Assembly: GCF_003751445.1 (NCBI RefSeq)
Contig: NZ_RJUU01000001.1
Span: forward strand, 4,841,001-4,905,000
Origin: Streptomyces sp. 840.1
GTDB lineage: Bacteria; Actinomycetota; Actinomycetes; Streptomycetales; Streptomycetaceae
Direction of reading: 5' to 3'
DNA: 64,000 bases
Shown here piece by piece: positions 1 to 9,393 of the stretch. A model generated the notes under the pieces. That model was not told where the DNA came from and did not search any database. It was given only the letters and a program-made list of their open reading frames with translations. The first letter of the stretch is position 1. Each line of letters starts with the position of its first letter. The translations under genes and the position numbers were made by a program.

Positions 1-741
1 TTCTACTGGATGCTGCTGTTCGCCGTGCGCCCCGCCGGCTCCACCTCGCTGGTGCCCTGGCCGATGACCGGCGAGCACTTCGACAAGGTCTGGAACGAGC
101 GCAGCTTCGCCGTCTTCTTCCAGAACAGCATGATCGTCGGCATCTGCACCCTGGTCACCACCACGCTCGTCGCGCTGGCCGGCGGCTACGCACTGGCCCG
201 GTTCAACTTCCGGATCAAGAACGCCTTCATGCTGGCGCTGCTCTGCTCGCAGTTCATCCCGGGCGCGCTGATGCTCGTACCGCTCTTCGAGATCTTCAAG
301 AACCTCCAGCTGATCAACTCGCTGGGCAGCGTGGTCATCGCCGAGACGGTCTTCCAGCTGCCGCTCTCCATCATCCTGATCAGCGGATTCATCAAGAACG
401 TGCCGGTCTCCCTGGAGGAGGCCGCCTGGGTGGACGGCTGCTCGCGCTTCCGGGCCTTCTGCGCGGTGGTGCTGCCGCTGCTGAGGCCGGGGCTGATCGC
501 CGTCGGCTCGTTCGCCTTCGTGCACAGCTGGAACCACTTCCTGTTCGCCCTGATGTTCCTCAGCGAGCAGGACAAGCAGACGATCCCGGTCGGCCTGAAC
601 ACCCTCATCGGCGCGGACAGCGTCGACCTGGGCGCGCTCGCCGCGGGCGGGGTGATCGCCGCGGTCCCCGTGGTGATCGTCTTCGCCTTCATCCAGAAGT
701 GGCTGATCACCGGCTTCAGCGCCGGCGCCGTGAAGGGGTGA
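1..741 (+). CDS. Carbohydrate ABC transporter permease (MalG-like), 5'-truncated
   Basis: Inner-membrane subunit of a sugar ABC importer. The reading frame is open from base 1, so the start lies upstream of the window. Several hydrophobic segments are visible, and the cytoplasmic EAA loop occurs around residues 139-160 (EEAAWVDGC followed by a VVLPLLRPG stretch), the site that docks the ATPase. The C-terminal AGAVKG ending is usual for MalG-type permeases. The downstream genes (oxidoreductase, DUF6807, GH43, solute-binding lipoprotein) suggest uptake of a plant cell-wall oligosaccharide. A partner permease is expected just upstream; no ATPase is visible, and Streptomyces commonly share MsiK. 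Confidence 0.93.
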   Translation, partial: FYWMLLFAVRPAGSTSLVPWPMTGEHFDKVWNERSFAVFFQNSMIVGICTLVTTTLVALAGGYALARFNFRIKNAFMLALLCSQFIPGALMLVPLFEIFKNLQLINSLGSVVIAETVFQLPLSIILISGFIKNVPVSLEEAAWVDGCSRFRAFCAVVLPLLRPGLIAVGSFAFVHSWNHFLFALMFLSEQDKQTIPVGLNTLIGADSVDLGALAAGGVIAAVPVVIVFAFIQKWLITGFSAGAVKG

Positions 742-746
742 CCGAC

Positions 747-1928
747 ATGCCGTCCCTGCCCACGACCACACCCGTCCCGATCGTCCTCGCGGGCGCCCGC
801 GGTCACGGCCGCTGGCACCTCGCCAACATCCGCCGCCTCCAGGACCAGGGCCTCGTCCGGCTCGCCGGGGTCTGCGAACTCAAGCCCCTCGACGACGGCG
901 AACTCGGCGCCTTCGCCGGCGAACTCCCCGAGCAGTCCGCCGACTTCGGGGCGCTCCTGGACTCCACCGGGGCCCGCGCCGCCGTCATCTGCACCCCCAT
1001 CCAGACCCATGCCGGGCTGGCCCTCACCGCCGCCGCACGCGGCGTCCACCTCCTGCTGGAGAAACCGCCCGCCGCGACCCTCGCCGACTTCCAACGGATC
1101 CTGACCGGGGTACGGAAGGCGGGCGTCGCCTGCCAGGTCGGCTTCCAGTCCTTCGGCTCGCACGCCGTGCCCGCCATCCGCGAACTGGTCCGCACCGGCG
1201 CCGTCGGCACCGTGCGCGGCTACGGGGCCGCGGGCGCCTGGGTCCGCGACGACGCCTACTACCGGCGGGCGCCCTGGGCGGGGCGGCGGCGGATCGGCGG
1301 CACCGACGTCGTCGACGGCGTCCTGACCAACCCGCTCGCCCACGCCGTCGCCACCGCACTCGAACTCGCCGGCAGCGGCGAGGCGCGGGACATCACGTCG
1401 ATCGAGACCGAACTCTTCCGCGCCCACGACATCGAGGCCGACGACACCTCCTGCGTACGCCTCACCACCACGTCCGGCCCGCCCGTCACGGCCGCCGTCA
1501 CACTCTGCGCCGAACAGGCCGGGGAACCCTATGTGACCGTCCACGGCGACCGGGGCCGGATCACCTTCTGGTACAAGCAGGACCGGGTCCTCGTCCAGCG
1601 CGCCGGTCACGGCCCCCAGGAGACCGTCCACGGGCGGACCGACCTGCTGGCGAACCTCGTCGACCACCTGACGCACGGCACCGCGCTACTGGTGCCGCCG
1701 CACCGCACCGGCGCGTTCATGGAGGTCGTCGAGGCCGTACGCACCGCCCCCGAACCGCGCGCCCTGCCCTCCGGCGCCTGGCACACCGCCCCCGCCCTCA
1801 CCGGCGGCGGCACCCGCCGGGTGGTGCGCGGGATCGACGCCCTGGTCGCCGAGGGCGCCGACACCCTCGCGCTCTTCTCCGAACTCGGCGCCCCCTGGGC
1901 GCTCCCGACCGAGGTGAGTTCACCGTGA
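747..1928 (+). CDS. Gfo/Idh/MocA family oxidoreductase
   Basis: Predicted NAD(P)-dependent sugar oxidoreductase of 393 residues. The N-terminal Rossmann half starts with a nucleotide-binding strand (PIVLAGARGHGRWH). The family EKP motif is present in LLLEKPPAATL, where the lysine contributes to catalysis. The C-terminal half is the alpha/beta substrate domain. ATG 747 is chosen because it lies 5 bases after the permease stop with AAGGGG ahead of it; a more upstream in-frame start would sit inside the permease. It overlaps the next gene by GTGA. In actinobacteria this type is regularly paired with DUF6807, and the actual sugar substrate is unknown. Confidence 0.9.
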   Translation: MPSLPTTTPVPIVLAGARGHGRWHLANIRRLQDQGLVRLAGVCELKPLDDGELGAFAGELPEQSADFGALLDSTGARAAVICTPIQTHAGLALTAAARGVHLLLEKPPAATLADFQRILTGVRKAGVACQVGFQSFGSHAVPAIRELVRTGAVGTVRGYGAAGAWVRDDAYYRRAPWAGRRRIGGTDVVDGVLTNPLAHAVATALELAGSGEARDITSIETELFRAHDIEADDTSCVRLTTTSGPPVTAAVTLCAEQAGEPYVTVHGDRGRITFWYKQDRVLVQRAGHGPQETVHGRTDLLANLVDHLTHGTALLVPPHRTGAFMEVVEAVRTAPEPRALPSGAWHTAPALTGGGTRRVVRGIDALVAEGADTLALFSELGAPWALPTEVSSP

Positions 1929-2752
1929 CGACCACCGCACTCCTGAGCTGCGCCGGCCGCCCCGTCGGCCGCTACACCTACCTCCCCGCCCCCGACGGCC
2001 GCCCCTACCTCCACCCGGTCACCACCCTCGGCGGCACCCCGGTCACCGAGGAGCACCCGGCCGACCACCTGCACCACCTGGGCACCTCCGTCGCCGTGCC
2101 CGACGTGGCGGGGCACAACTTCTGGGGCGGCCGCACCTTCGTCCGCGACCAGGGCCCCACCGCACTCGACAACCACGGGATCCAGCGCCACCTCGGCTGG
2201 AAGCTCCGCGACCCGGACGGCTTCGTCGAGGAGCTCAGCTGGGAGGCCGGCGACACCGAACTGCTCCGGGAGCACCGCACCGTCGCCACCGCCGAACTCT
2301 CCGCCACCGCCTGGGCGCTGGACTTCTCCTTCTCGCTCACCAACCGGGGCACCTCGGACCTGTCGATCGGCAGCCCCGCCACCAACGGCCGGCCGGGCGC
2401 CGGATACGGCGGCTTCTTCTGGCGCGCGCCCAAGGAGCCCTCGGCGCCGGCCGTGTTCAGCGGCCGGGGGGACGGCGAGGACGCGGTGCACGGGCACCCC
2501 GCCGACTGGGTCGCGATGAGCGGCGACGGCTGGACCCTGGTGTTCGCGGGCGCCACCGAGGAGACCAGGCAGGACCCGTGGTTCGTGCGCACCACCGAGT
2601 ACCCGGGCGTCGGCTCGTCCCTCGCCGCCGCCCGCCGGCTGCCCGTCCCCGCCGGTGCCACCGTGGTGCGCCGGGTCGTCACCGTGATCGCGGACGGCCG
2701 CCTGGACCGGGACGGGGCCGCGGCCTACGTCCGCCGGGCGGTGACCGCGTGA
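1925..2752 (+). CDS. DUF6807 (PmoA-like) family protein
   Basis: A 275-residue cytoplasmic protein with no signal peptide. It resembles the DUF6807 family, often misnamed methane oxygenase PmoA, mostly beta-strand in appearance. A His-rich segment (EHPADHLHHLGTS) lies at about residues 39-51 and a second block (GHNFWGGRTFV) soon after; such histidines could bind metal or sugar. The GTG start overlaps the preceding stop, and the gene overlaps the GH43 gene as well, so all three are translationally coupled. Coupling to a Gfo/Idh dehydrogenase and a glycosidase suggests a step in intracellular sugar processing. The reaction is not established. Confidence 0.8.
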   Translation: MTTTALLSCAGRPVGRYTYLPAPDGRPYLHPVTTLGGTPVTEEHPADHLHHLGTSVAVPDVAGHNFWGGRTFVRDQGPTALDNHGIQRHLGWKLRDPDGFVEELSWEAGDTELLREHRTVATAELSATAWALDFSFSLTNRGTSDLSIGSPATNGRPGAGYGGFFWRAPKEPSAPAVFSGRGDGEDAVHGHPADWVAMSGDGWTLVFAGATEETRQDPWFVRTTEYPGVGSSLAAARRLPVPAGATVVRRVVTVIADGRLDRDGAAAYVRRAVTA

Positions 2753-4305
2753 GCACCGCCCGGGAGCGCCGCCCCTGGACCGCCGACCTGGGGGACGGCA
2801 CCTACCGCAACCCGGTGCTCAACGCCGACTGGTCCGACCCGGACGTGGTGCGGGTCGGCGAGGACTTCTACCTCACCGCCTCCAGCTTCGGCCGGGCCCC
2901 CGGACTGCCGCTGCTGCACTCGCGGGACCTGGTCAACTGGTCGATCGTCGGCCACGCCCTGGACCGCCTCGAACCCGCCGCTGACTTCGCCGTACCGCGC
3001 CACGACCGAGGCGTGTGGGCGCCGTCGCTGCGGCACCACGCCGGACGGTTCTGGATCTTCTGGGGCGACCCCGACCACGGCATCCAGCAGATCAGCGCCG
3101 AGGACATCCGGGGCCCGTGGACCGCGCCCCACCTGGTGAAGGCGGGCAAGGGGCTGATCGACGCCTGCCCGCTGTGGGACGAGGAGACCGGCGAGGCGTA
3201 CCTGGTGCACGCCTGGGCCAAGTCCCGCTCGGGGATCAAGAACCGGCTCACCGGCCACCGGATGAGCCCGGACGGCCGGGAACTGCTCGACGAGGGCAAG
3301 ACCCTGGTCGACGCCGACACGATCCCCGGCTGGTTCACCCTGGAGGGCCCCAAGCTCTACCGGCACGAGGGCGAGTTCTGGATCCTCGCCCCGGCCGGCG
3401 GCGTGGCGACGGGCTGGCAGGGCGCCTTCCGCTCCCGCGACTTCTTCGGCCCGTACGAGGAGCGGGTCGTGCTCGCCCAGGGCCGCACCCAGGTCAACGG
3501 ACCGCACCAGGGCAGCTGGGTCCGCACGGCGGCCGACGAGGACTGGTTCCTGCACTTCCAGGAGCGCGGGGCGTACGGCAGGGTCGTCCACCTCCAGCCG
3601 ATGCGCTGGGCCGCCGAGGACGGCGGCTGGCCGGTCATCGGCGACGCGGGCGAACCCGTCCGCGCACACCCGAAGCCGGCCGCGCCCCGCCAGGTCGTCG
3701 AGGCCCCGGCGAGCAGCGACAGCTTCCCCGGTGGCCGCTACGGCAGGCAGTGGCAGTGGACCGCCAACCCCCGCCCCGGCTGGACCGTCGAGCACGGCGG
3801 GGACGGGCTGCGGCTCGGCTGCGTACGGACCGCGTACGCGCACGACCTGCGGGCCCTGCCCAACGTGCTGGTCCAGCGGCTGCCCGCCGAGACGTTCACC
3901 GCCGAGGTGGAGCTCTCCCTGAGCAGCGAGGAGGCGGGCGCCAAGGCGGGGCTCGCCGTGCTCGGGGACGCGTTCGGCTGGATCGGCCTGGAGCGGTCGG
4001 GTAGCGGGGAAGTGCGGCTCGTCCACCGGTACGCCGAGACCGTCGCCGAACACGAACGGGACGCCGAGCACAGCCGGCCGGCCCCCGAGGGGTGGGCCCG
4101 GCTGCGGATCGAGGTGGCGCCCGGAGCTCGCTGCCGCTTCCACGCCGACACGGGGGACGGGACCGGATCCAGGCCATCGGGCCAGGTCTTCGCCGCGACG
4201 CCCTGGCGCTGGGTCGGCGCCCTGCTCGGACTGTTCGCCACCGCACCCACCGGGACCGGGCCGGCCGGAACGGCCTGCTTCACCCGGTTCCGCACCACCG
4301 CCTGA
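2749..4305 (+). CDS. Glycoside hydrolase family 43 protein
   Basis: Five-bladed beta-propeller glycosidase of 518 residues, probably acting on arabinose or xylose side chains or on pectic oligomers. The catalytic base Asp is D30 in ADWSDPDVV, the pKa-modulating Asp lies in LIDACPLWD, and the acid Glu lies in TLEGPKLYR. The C-terminal part from about residue 325 (starting SDSFPGGRYG) looks like the GH43-associated jelly-roll (GH43_C2). No signal peptide is visible, so it should act in the cytoplasm on imported oligosaccharides. GTG 2749 is chosen because it overlaps the upstream stop; earlier in-frame starts would run far into the DUF6807 gene. Confidence 0.92.
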   Translation: MSTARERRPWTADLGDGTYRNPVLNADWSDPDVVRVGEDFYLTASSFGRAPGLPLLHSRDLVNWSIVGHALDRLEPAADFAVPRHDRGVWAPSLRHHAGRFWIFWGDPDHGIQQISAEDIRGPWTAPHLVKAGKGLIDACPLWDEETGEAYLVHAWAKSRSGIKNRLTGHRMSPDGRELLDEGKTLVDADTIPGWFTLEGPKLYRHEGEFWILAPAGGVATGWQGAFRSRDFFGPYEERVVLAQGRTQVNGPHQGSWVRTAADEDWFLHFQERGAYGRVVHLQPMRWAAEDGGWPVIGDAGEPVRAHPKPAAPRQVVEAPASSDSFPGGRYGRQWQWTANPRPGWTVEHGGDGLRLGCVRTAYAHDLRALPNVLVQRLPAETFTAEVELSLSSEEAGAKAGLAVLGDAFGWIGLERSGSGEVRLVHRYAETVAEHERDAEHSRPAPEGWARLRIEVAPGARCRFHADTGDGTGSRPSGQVFAATPWRWVGALLGLFATAPTGTGPAGTACFTRFRTTA

Positions 4306-4366
4306 CCGTACGAAGCCCCCCACGCAGCAACCCGTCACCCGGACCACCCACAGAGAAGAGCCGACC

Positions 4367-5701
4367 ATGAAGATCTCGAAGACGCAGCGGGGGCGTGCCG
4401 CGGCAGCGGTCTCCGTCGCGGCGGTACTCGCGCTGACCGCCACCGCCTGCGGCGACGACGGCAGCGGGAGCGGAACCGAGGGCAGCGGCAAGGGCGAAAT
4501 CACCTTCTGGGACAACAACGGCGGTCCGCGCACCGCCATCTGGACCGAGATCATCAAGGATTTCGAGAAGGCGAACCCGGACATCAAGGTCAAGTACGTG
4601 CCCATCCCGATCGCCGACGTGCAGTCCAAGTACGACACGGCCATCGCCGGCGGCGGGCTGCCCGACGTGGGCGGCGTCGGCACGGCCTACCTCGCCAACA
4701 TGGTCTCGCAGGAGGCACTGGAGCCGCTCGGCGAGCGGATCAAGGGCTCCGCGCTGAAGGGCAAGCTCGTCGAGGGCATGGTCGAGAGCGTCAAGGACGC
4801 GGGCGGCCGGGGCGCCGACATGTTCGCGGTGCCGACCTCCGCCAACAACGGCGCCCTCTGGTACCGCACCGACCTGTTCGAGTCCGCAGGCCTGAAGGCG
4901 CCCGCCACCTGGGCCGACTTCTACAAGGCGGCCGACAGGCTCACCGACGCCAGGAAGAACAGGTTCGGCTACACCATCAGGGGCGGCGCCGGATCCATCG
5001 CCCAGGCCATGGACGCCGCGTACGGCCAGTCCGGCATCACGGAGTTCTGGAACGGCGACAGGACGACCCTCAACGACCCGAAGAACGTCGCCGCGCTGGA
5101 GAAGTACGCCGCGCTCTACAAGAAGTCGACGCCCGCCGCCGACGTCAACAACGACTTCACCAAGATGGTCGCCCAGTGGGACACCGGCACCATCGGGATG
5201 CTCAGCCACAACCTCGGCTCCTACCAGGACCACCTGAAGGCCCTGGGCAAGGAGAAGTTCGCCGGGATACCCAACCCCATCGGGGACGGCGGCACCCGGG
5301 TCCAGGTCTCCAACCCGGTCGACGGCCTCGGCCTGTTCCGGTCCAGCGAGAACAAGACGGCCGCCTGGAAGTTCATCGAGTTCGCCGCCTCGCACGCCTC
5401 GAACAGCAAGTGGAACGAGTCAGCCGGCGCCATCCCGGCCAACACCGAGGCCGCCAAGGACCCCTGGATCAGCGAGGCCGAACCGACCGAGCTGGCCGCG
5501 AAGGCCCTCACCGACGGCTCCACCAAGATCGTGCAGCTGCCGTACTACCTGCCCGACTGGAACAACATCAGCAAGGCGGACAACGAGCCGGAGTTCCAGA
5601 AGCTGCTGCTCGGCAAGGTCACGGCCAAGGCCTTCCTGGACAAGATCGCCGAGGAGCTGAACAAGGCCCAGGCGGAGTGGAAGGAGATCGGCAACGGCTG
5701 A
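4367..5701 (+). CDS. Extracellular solute-binding lipoprotein of a sugar ABC importer
   Basis: A 444-residue family 1 solute-binding protein. The signal peptide has a positively charged start, a hydrophobic core and a lipobox TATAC with the lipidated cysteine at residue 28, followed by a Gly/Ser/Asp-rich linker. The fold begins at GEITFWDNNGG, typical of maltose-binding-like receptors. ATG 4367 has AGAAGAG about 6 bases upstream. It lies 61 bases after the GH43 gene and is the last gene of this operon; in most sugar operons the binding protein comes before the permeases, so the order is unusual. The ligand is inferred from context to be a pectin or hemicellulose oligomer. Confidence 0.93.
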   Translation: MKISKTQRGRAAAAVSVAAVLALTATACGDDGSGSGTEGSGKGEITFWDNNGGPRTAIWTEIIKDFEKANPDIKVKYVPIPIADVQSKYDTAIAGGGLPDVGGVGTAYLANMVSQEALEPLGERIKGSALKGKLVEGMVESVKDAGGRGADMFAVPTSANNGALWYRTDLFESAGLKAPATWADFYKAADRLTDARKNRFGYTIRGGAGSIAQAMDAAYGQSGITEFWNGDRTTLNDPKNVAALEKYAALYKKSTPAADVNNDFTKMVAQWDTGTIGMLSHNLGSYQDHLKALGKEKFAGIPNPIGDGGTRVQVSNPVDGLGLFRSSENKTAAWKFIEFAASHASNSKWNESAGAIPANTEAAKDPWISEAEPTELAAKALTDGSTKIVQLPYYLPDWNNISKADNEPEFQKLLLGKVTAKAFLDKIAEELNKAQAEWKEIGNG

Positions 5702-5717
5702 TCCGGCCGCCCGCCGG

Positions 5718-5746
5718 GCCGGCGCCCCGGTGACCGGGGGGCCGGC
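5718..5746 (+). terminator. Probable terminator after the solute-binding protein gene
   Basis: A GC-rich inverted repeat, GCCGGCGCCCCGG / CCGGGGGGCCGGC with a TGA loop and one mismatch, begins 17 bases after the stop codon. There is no U tract, which is normal in Streptomyces. It separates the uptake operon from the acetylesterase gene. Confidence 0.6.
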
Positions 5747-5869
5747 GGCGGTTCGGGTCGCCTCCCGCCGCCGGTCCCTTCCGCCCGCACTTCTTCTCCG
5801 GTACTCCGTACCGCGGTCCGCACGTCGTCGTACGCACCGCTACGCATCCACGAGAGAGGCAGTCCCACC

Positions 5870-6691
5870 GTGTCACTCACGCGCAGGCAGACCGCGGCAG
5901 CCATCGCCGCGCTGCCCCTGGTGCTCGCCACCGGCACCGCGGCGGCGGCGCACAGTCCGGGCGGCCGCCCCCGTACCGTGCACATCGCCGGCGATTCGAC
6001 GGCCGCACAGAAGTACGCCGACGCGGCGCCCGAGACCGGCTGGGGCATGGCCCTGCCGTTCTTCCTCGGCCGCCCCCTGGCCGTCGCCAACCACGCGATG
6101 AACGGCCGCAGTTCCAAGAGTTTCATCGACGAGGGGCTGCTCGCCGCCCTGTTGGAAGAGGTGCGCGAGGGTGATCTCCTGCTGATCCAGTTCGGACACA
6201 ACGACGAGAAGACCGAGGATCCGGCCCGGGGTACCGACCCGTACACCACCTATCAGGACTGTCTGCGCCGGTACGTGCACGGCGCACGGTCCCGCGGGGC
6301 GCGGCCGGTCCTGCTCACCCCGGTGGAGCGCCGCCGGTTCGCCGAGGACGGTACGGCGAAGCCCAGCCACGGCGAGTACCCGGCCGCGATGCGCGCGCTG
6401 GCCGCCGAGGAGCGCGTACCCCTGCTCGACCTCCAGGCGCTCACGCTCGCGCGCTGGCAGGAACTCGGGCCCGACGGTACGACGGCGTACTTCAACTGGC
6501 TGGAGCCGGGCCGGTCCCCGAACTACCCCGACGGCCAACAGGACAACACGCACTTCCAGCCCCGCGGTGCCATCGAGGCCGCGCGGCTCGTCGCCCGTGC
6601 CCTCGTGGCCGGGAAGGTACTCGCCGCGCGCGAGGTACGACGCACCGATTCCGCGGTCCCGCCCGAATGGATCACCTGGCCGCAGGCCTGA
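5870..6691 (+). CDS. Rhamnogalacturonan acetylesterase-like SGNH hydrolase, secreted
   Basis: A 273-residue GDSL/SGNH esterase of the CE12 type, predicted to remove acetyl groups from rhamnogalacturonan or pectin. Block I HIAGDSTAAQ places the nucleophile at Ser43, block III is LIQFGHNDE, and block V DNTHFQPRG supplies the Asp and His. The N-terminus LTRRQTAAAIAALPLVLATG looks like a twin-arginine signal ending near AAAA, so export by Tat is likely. GTG 5870 is chosen; GAGAGAGG lies about 10 bases upstream. Its neighbours are a pectate lyase and a pectinesterase. A general acetyl-xylan or lipolytic esterase is the alternative. Confidence 0.88.
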   Translation: MSLTRRQTAAAIAALPLVLATGTAAAAHSPGGRPRTVHIAGDSTAAQKYADAAPETGWGMALPFFLGRPLAVANHAMNGRSSKSFIDEGLLAALLEEVREGDLLLIQFGHNDEKTEDPARGTDPYTTYQDCLRRYVHGARSRGARPVLLTPVERRRFAEDGTAKPSHGEYPAAMRALAAEERVPLLDLQALTLARWQELGPDGTTAYFNWLEPGRSPNYPDGQQDNTHFQPRGAIEAARLVARALVAGKVLAAREVRRTDSAVPPEWITWPQA

Positions 6692-6759
6692 GCCGGCCGC
6701 CGCCCCCGCCCCCCTCCTCCTCTTTCACCTCACCTCACCTCACCATCGAAGGATCCGCC

Positions 6760-8097
6760 ATGCCCGCACGCATCTGTCATGCTCGCGCCATCGCCTTGGT
6801 GATGGGCTGCGCCTCCCTGGCGCTCGCCGTGTCCGTACCCGCCCAGGCCACCGGGCGACCGGGCGGGGCCCCCAAGGGCATCGACCGGGCCGTCCTCGCC
6901 CAGAACGACGGCTGGGCCGCCGCCGAGGGCTCCACCACCGGCGGCTCCGCCGCCACCCCGGACCACGTCTACACCGTGAGCAACCGGGCTGAACTCATCG
7001 CCGCCTTCGAGGACGCGGGCGATGCACCCAAGATCATCAAGATCGACGGCACCGTCCACGGGAACTCCGACGCCGAGGGCACCCCGATCGGCTGCGAGGC
7101 GTACCGGACCGACGGCTACACCCTGGACAAGTACCTCGCCGCCTACGACCCGGCCACCTGGGGCCGCACCGAGGTTCCGTCGGGCCCTCTGGAGGACGCC
7201 CGGCTCGCCTCTGCCAAGCTGCAGAAGGCCGCCGTGAACGTCTACGTACCGTCCAACACCACGCTCATCGGCGCCGGCAAGGACGCGAAGGTCATCGGTG
7301 CCAGCCTCCAGATCCAGAGCGTCTCCAACGTCATCGTCCGGAACATCTCGTTCGAGGACACCTATGACTGCTTCCCCCAGTGGGACCCCACCGACGGTGA
7401 GACCGGGCACTGGAACTCCGAGTACGACAACCTCGTCGTCTACGGATCCGACCACGTCTGGGTCGATCACAACACCTTCAGCGACGATGACCGCCCCGAC
7501 GCCGGTCAGCCGGTCTACTTCAACGAGCGGTTCCAGCAGCACGACGGACTCTTCGACATCGTCAAGGGCGCCGACCTCGTCACCGCCTCGTACAACGTCC
7601 TCAAGGACCACGACAAGACGATGCTCATCGGCAACAGCGACGGTGCCGGTGCCACCGACAGCGGCAAGCTCCGGGTCACCCTGCACCACAACCTCTTCAA
7701 GGACGTGAACGAGCGCGCGCCCCGCGTCCGCTTCGGGCAGGTCGACTCGTACAACAACCACTTCGTCGCCACCAAGGGCAGCGTCTACGGCTACACGTAC
7801 GGCATCGGCTCGAAGTCCCAGCTGGTCGCCGAGCACAACGCGTTCACTCTCAGCGGTGAGTTCGACAAGGCGAAGATCCTCAAGAAGTGGTCCGAGTCCC
7901 CGCTCACCGCAGCGGACAACTACGTCAACGGCCGCCGGACGGACCTCATCGCCGTCCACAACGCGGGTGTTCCCGAGGAGCGGCTCACCGCAGGCGCCGG
8001 CTGGACGCCGGCGCTGCGCACCAGGGTCGACCACCCGCTGCTCGTGCCCCTGATCGTCGGCCTCACGGCGGGCGCCGGCCGGATTCCGGGTGCCTGA
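6760..8097 (+). CDS. Secreted pectate lyase, polysaccharide lyase family 1
   Basis: Right-handed parallel beta-helix lyase of 445 residues that cleaves polygalacturonate by beta-elimination, normally Ca-dependent. A Sec-type signal ends near VSVPAQA. Family signatures include VIVRNISFED, VWVDHNTFSDDD (Ca-site Asp and the conserved WIDH-like motif) and ERAPRVRFG with the catalytic arginine region. ATG 6760 follows GAAGGATCC and starts directly at the signal peptide; the in-frame codons before it belong to the upstream gene's 3' end. It is one of two PL1 enzymes here and is transcribed with the acetylesterase and pectinesterase genes. Confidence 0.94.
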   Translation: MPARICHARAIALVMGCASLALAVSVPAQATGRPGGAPKGIDRAVLAQNDGWAAAEGSTTGGSAATPDHVYTVSNRAELIAAFEDAGDAPKIIKIDGTVHGNSDAEGTPIGCEAYRTDGYTLDKYLAAYDPATWGRTEVPSGPLEDARLASAKLQKAAVNVYVPSNTTLIGAGKDAKVIGASLQIQSVSNVIVRNISFEDTYDCFPQWDPTDGETGHWNSEYDNLVVYGSDHVWVDHNTFSDDDRPDAGQPVYFNERFQQHDGLFDIVKGADLVTASYNVLKDHDKTMLIGNSDGAGATDSGKLRVTLHHNLFKDVNERAPRVRFGQVDSYNNHFVATKGSVYGYTYGIGSKSQLVAEHNAFTLSGEFDKAKILKKWSESPLTAADNYVNGRRTDLIAVHNAGVPEERLTAGAGWTPALRTRVDHPLLVPLIVGLTAGAGRIPGA

Positions 8098-8210
8098 CCA
8101 CTCGTAGAGCCCCGTACCGGACGGGATTCCCACCGGTTGCCTCTCCGGAACCGTGCGGATCCCGTCCGGACCCGTCGCGCACCCGCGTAAGGAAGTAAGG
8201 AAGTACCGCC

Positions 8211-9323
8211 ATGCCCAGCAGACGCAGCGCCCTGGCCCTGCTCGCGGGCGGCAGCGCCGCCCTCGCCATCGGCGCGGCCCCCGGCGCGCACGCCCACGGC
8301 CGGCCCGACGCACGCCGCCCCTTCGGACGCCACGGCTCACCGTCGTCACGCCTCGACGCCGCCACGCTGTACGTCGACGTCCACGGCAGGGGCGACCACA
8401 CCACCGTCCAGGCCGCCGTGGACGCCGCGACCGGCACCGGCCGCACCCTGGTGATCGCCCCCGGCACCTACCGCGAGACGGTCGACATCCCGGCCGACCG
8501 GACCGGACTCACCCTCATCGGCGCGAGCGAGGACCCGCACGACACCGTCATCGTGTACGACAACGCCAACGGCACCCCGCGGCCCGACGGTTCGGGAACC
8601 TACGGCACCAGCGGCTCCGCCACCGTCACCGCCGGTCCCGCAGGACTCACCGCCCGGAACCTGACCTTCGCCAACGACTGGCTGCGCGCCGACCACCCCG
8701 AATACACCGGGACCCAGGCCGTTGCCATCAAGGTGCAGGGCGACCGCTCGGCGTTCTACGGCTGCCGCTTCCTCGGGCACCAGGACACCCTGTACGCCGA
8801 TTCCCGCACCCTGTCCGACGTCGCCCGCCAGTACTACCGCGACTGCTACGTCGAAGGAGACGTCGACTTCGTCTTCGGCCGGGCCACCGCCGTCCTCGAC
8901 CGCTGCCACCTGCGCACCCTGAACCGCACCGACCTGGCGGCAGAGCCCTACGGCTTCGTCTTCGCACCCAGCACCGCCGGCGCCAACCCGCACGGTTACC
9001 TGGTGCTGCGCTCCGCCGTCACCAGCACCGCGCCGGACGGGTACTTCAAACTGGCCCGCCCCTGGGTGCCCTCCTCCGACCTCACCGCACACCCGATGCT
9101 GACCGTGCGCGACAGCCACCTCGGCGCCGGGATCGACACGGACGAGCCGTACGGCACCATGGCCGCGGGCTTCCCCTGGCAGGAGCAGCGGTTCGCCGAG
9201 TACCACAACACGGGCCCCGGCGCGCGCGTCACCGTGCCCGCCAACCGCCCCCGGCTGTCCGTGTCCGAGGCACGCCTGCACACCCCGGCCGCCTGGTTGG
9301 GCGACTGGCGTCCGTTCCGGTAG
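8211..9323 (+). CDS. Secreted pectinesterase (carbohydrate esterase family 8)
   Basis: A 370-residue pectin methylesterase. It demethylates pectin so that pectate lyases can act. The Asp of GHQDTLYA is at residue 192 and the nucleophile Asp of VDFVFGRA is at residue 219; the LARPW motif carries the conserved Arg and Trp. The N-terminus PSRRSALALLAGGSAALAIG resembles a Tat signal, with cleavage likely after GAHA. The start follows GGAAGTACC. It lies 113 bases downstream of the PL1 lyase and ends at a strong palindromic terminator shared with the convergent PL3 gene. Confidence 0.94.
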   Translation: MPSRRSALALLAGGSAALAIGAAPGAHAHGRPDARRPFGRHGSPSSRLDAATLYVDVHGRGDHTTVQAAVDAATGTGRTLVIAPGTYRETVDIPADRTGLTLIGASEDPHDTVIVYDNANGTPRPDGSGTYGTSGSATVTAGPAGLTARNLTFANDWLRADHPEYTGTQAVAIKVQGDRSAFYGCRFLGHQDTLYADSRTLSDVARQYYRDCYVEGDVDFVFGRATAVLDRCHLRTLNRTDLAAEPYGFVFAPSTAGANPHGYLVLRSAVTSTAPDGYFKLARPWVPSSDLTAHPMLTVRDSHLGAGIDTDEPYGTMAAGFPWQEQRFAEYHNTGPGARVTVPANRPRLSVSEARLHTPAAWLGDWRPFR

Positions 9324-9337
9324 AACACGCTCCGCGC

Positions 9338-9379
9338 ATGACGGGGCCCCGCCGGACCGGTCCGGCGGGGCCCCGTCAT
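9338..9379. terminator. Bidirectional terminator, perfect 42-bp palindrome
   Basis: The two 21-base halves (ATGACGGGGCCCCGCCGGACC and its exact complement) meet with no spacer. The site sits between the convergent pectinesterase and PL3 lyase genes, 14 bases from each stop codon, so it can end transcription from both sides. Confidence 0.88.
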
Positions 9380-9393
9380 ACGCGGGACGAGGC

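Noticed and set aside
186..1676. A long minus-strand frame opposite the permease and oxidoreductase
   Set aside because: Low-complexity Gly/Val/Asp translation, no start context, and it crosses two convincing genes in the other direction.
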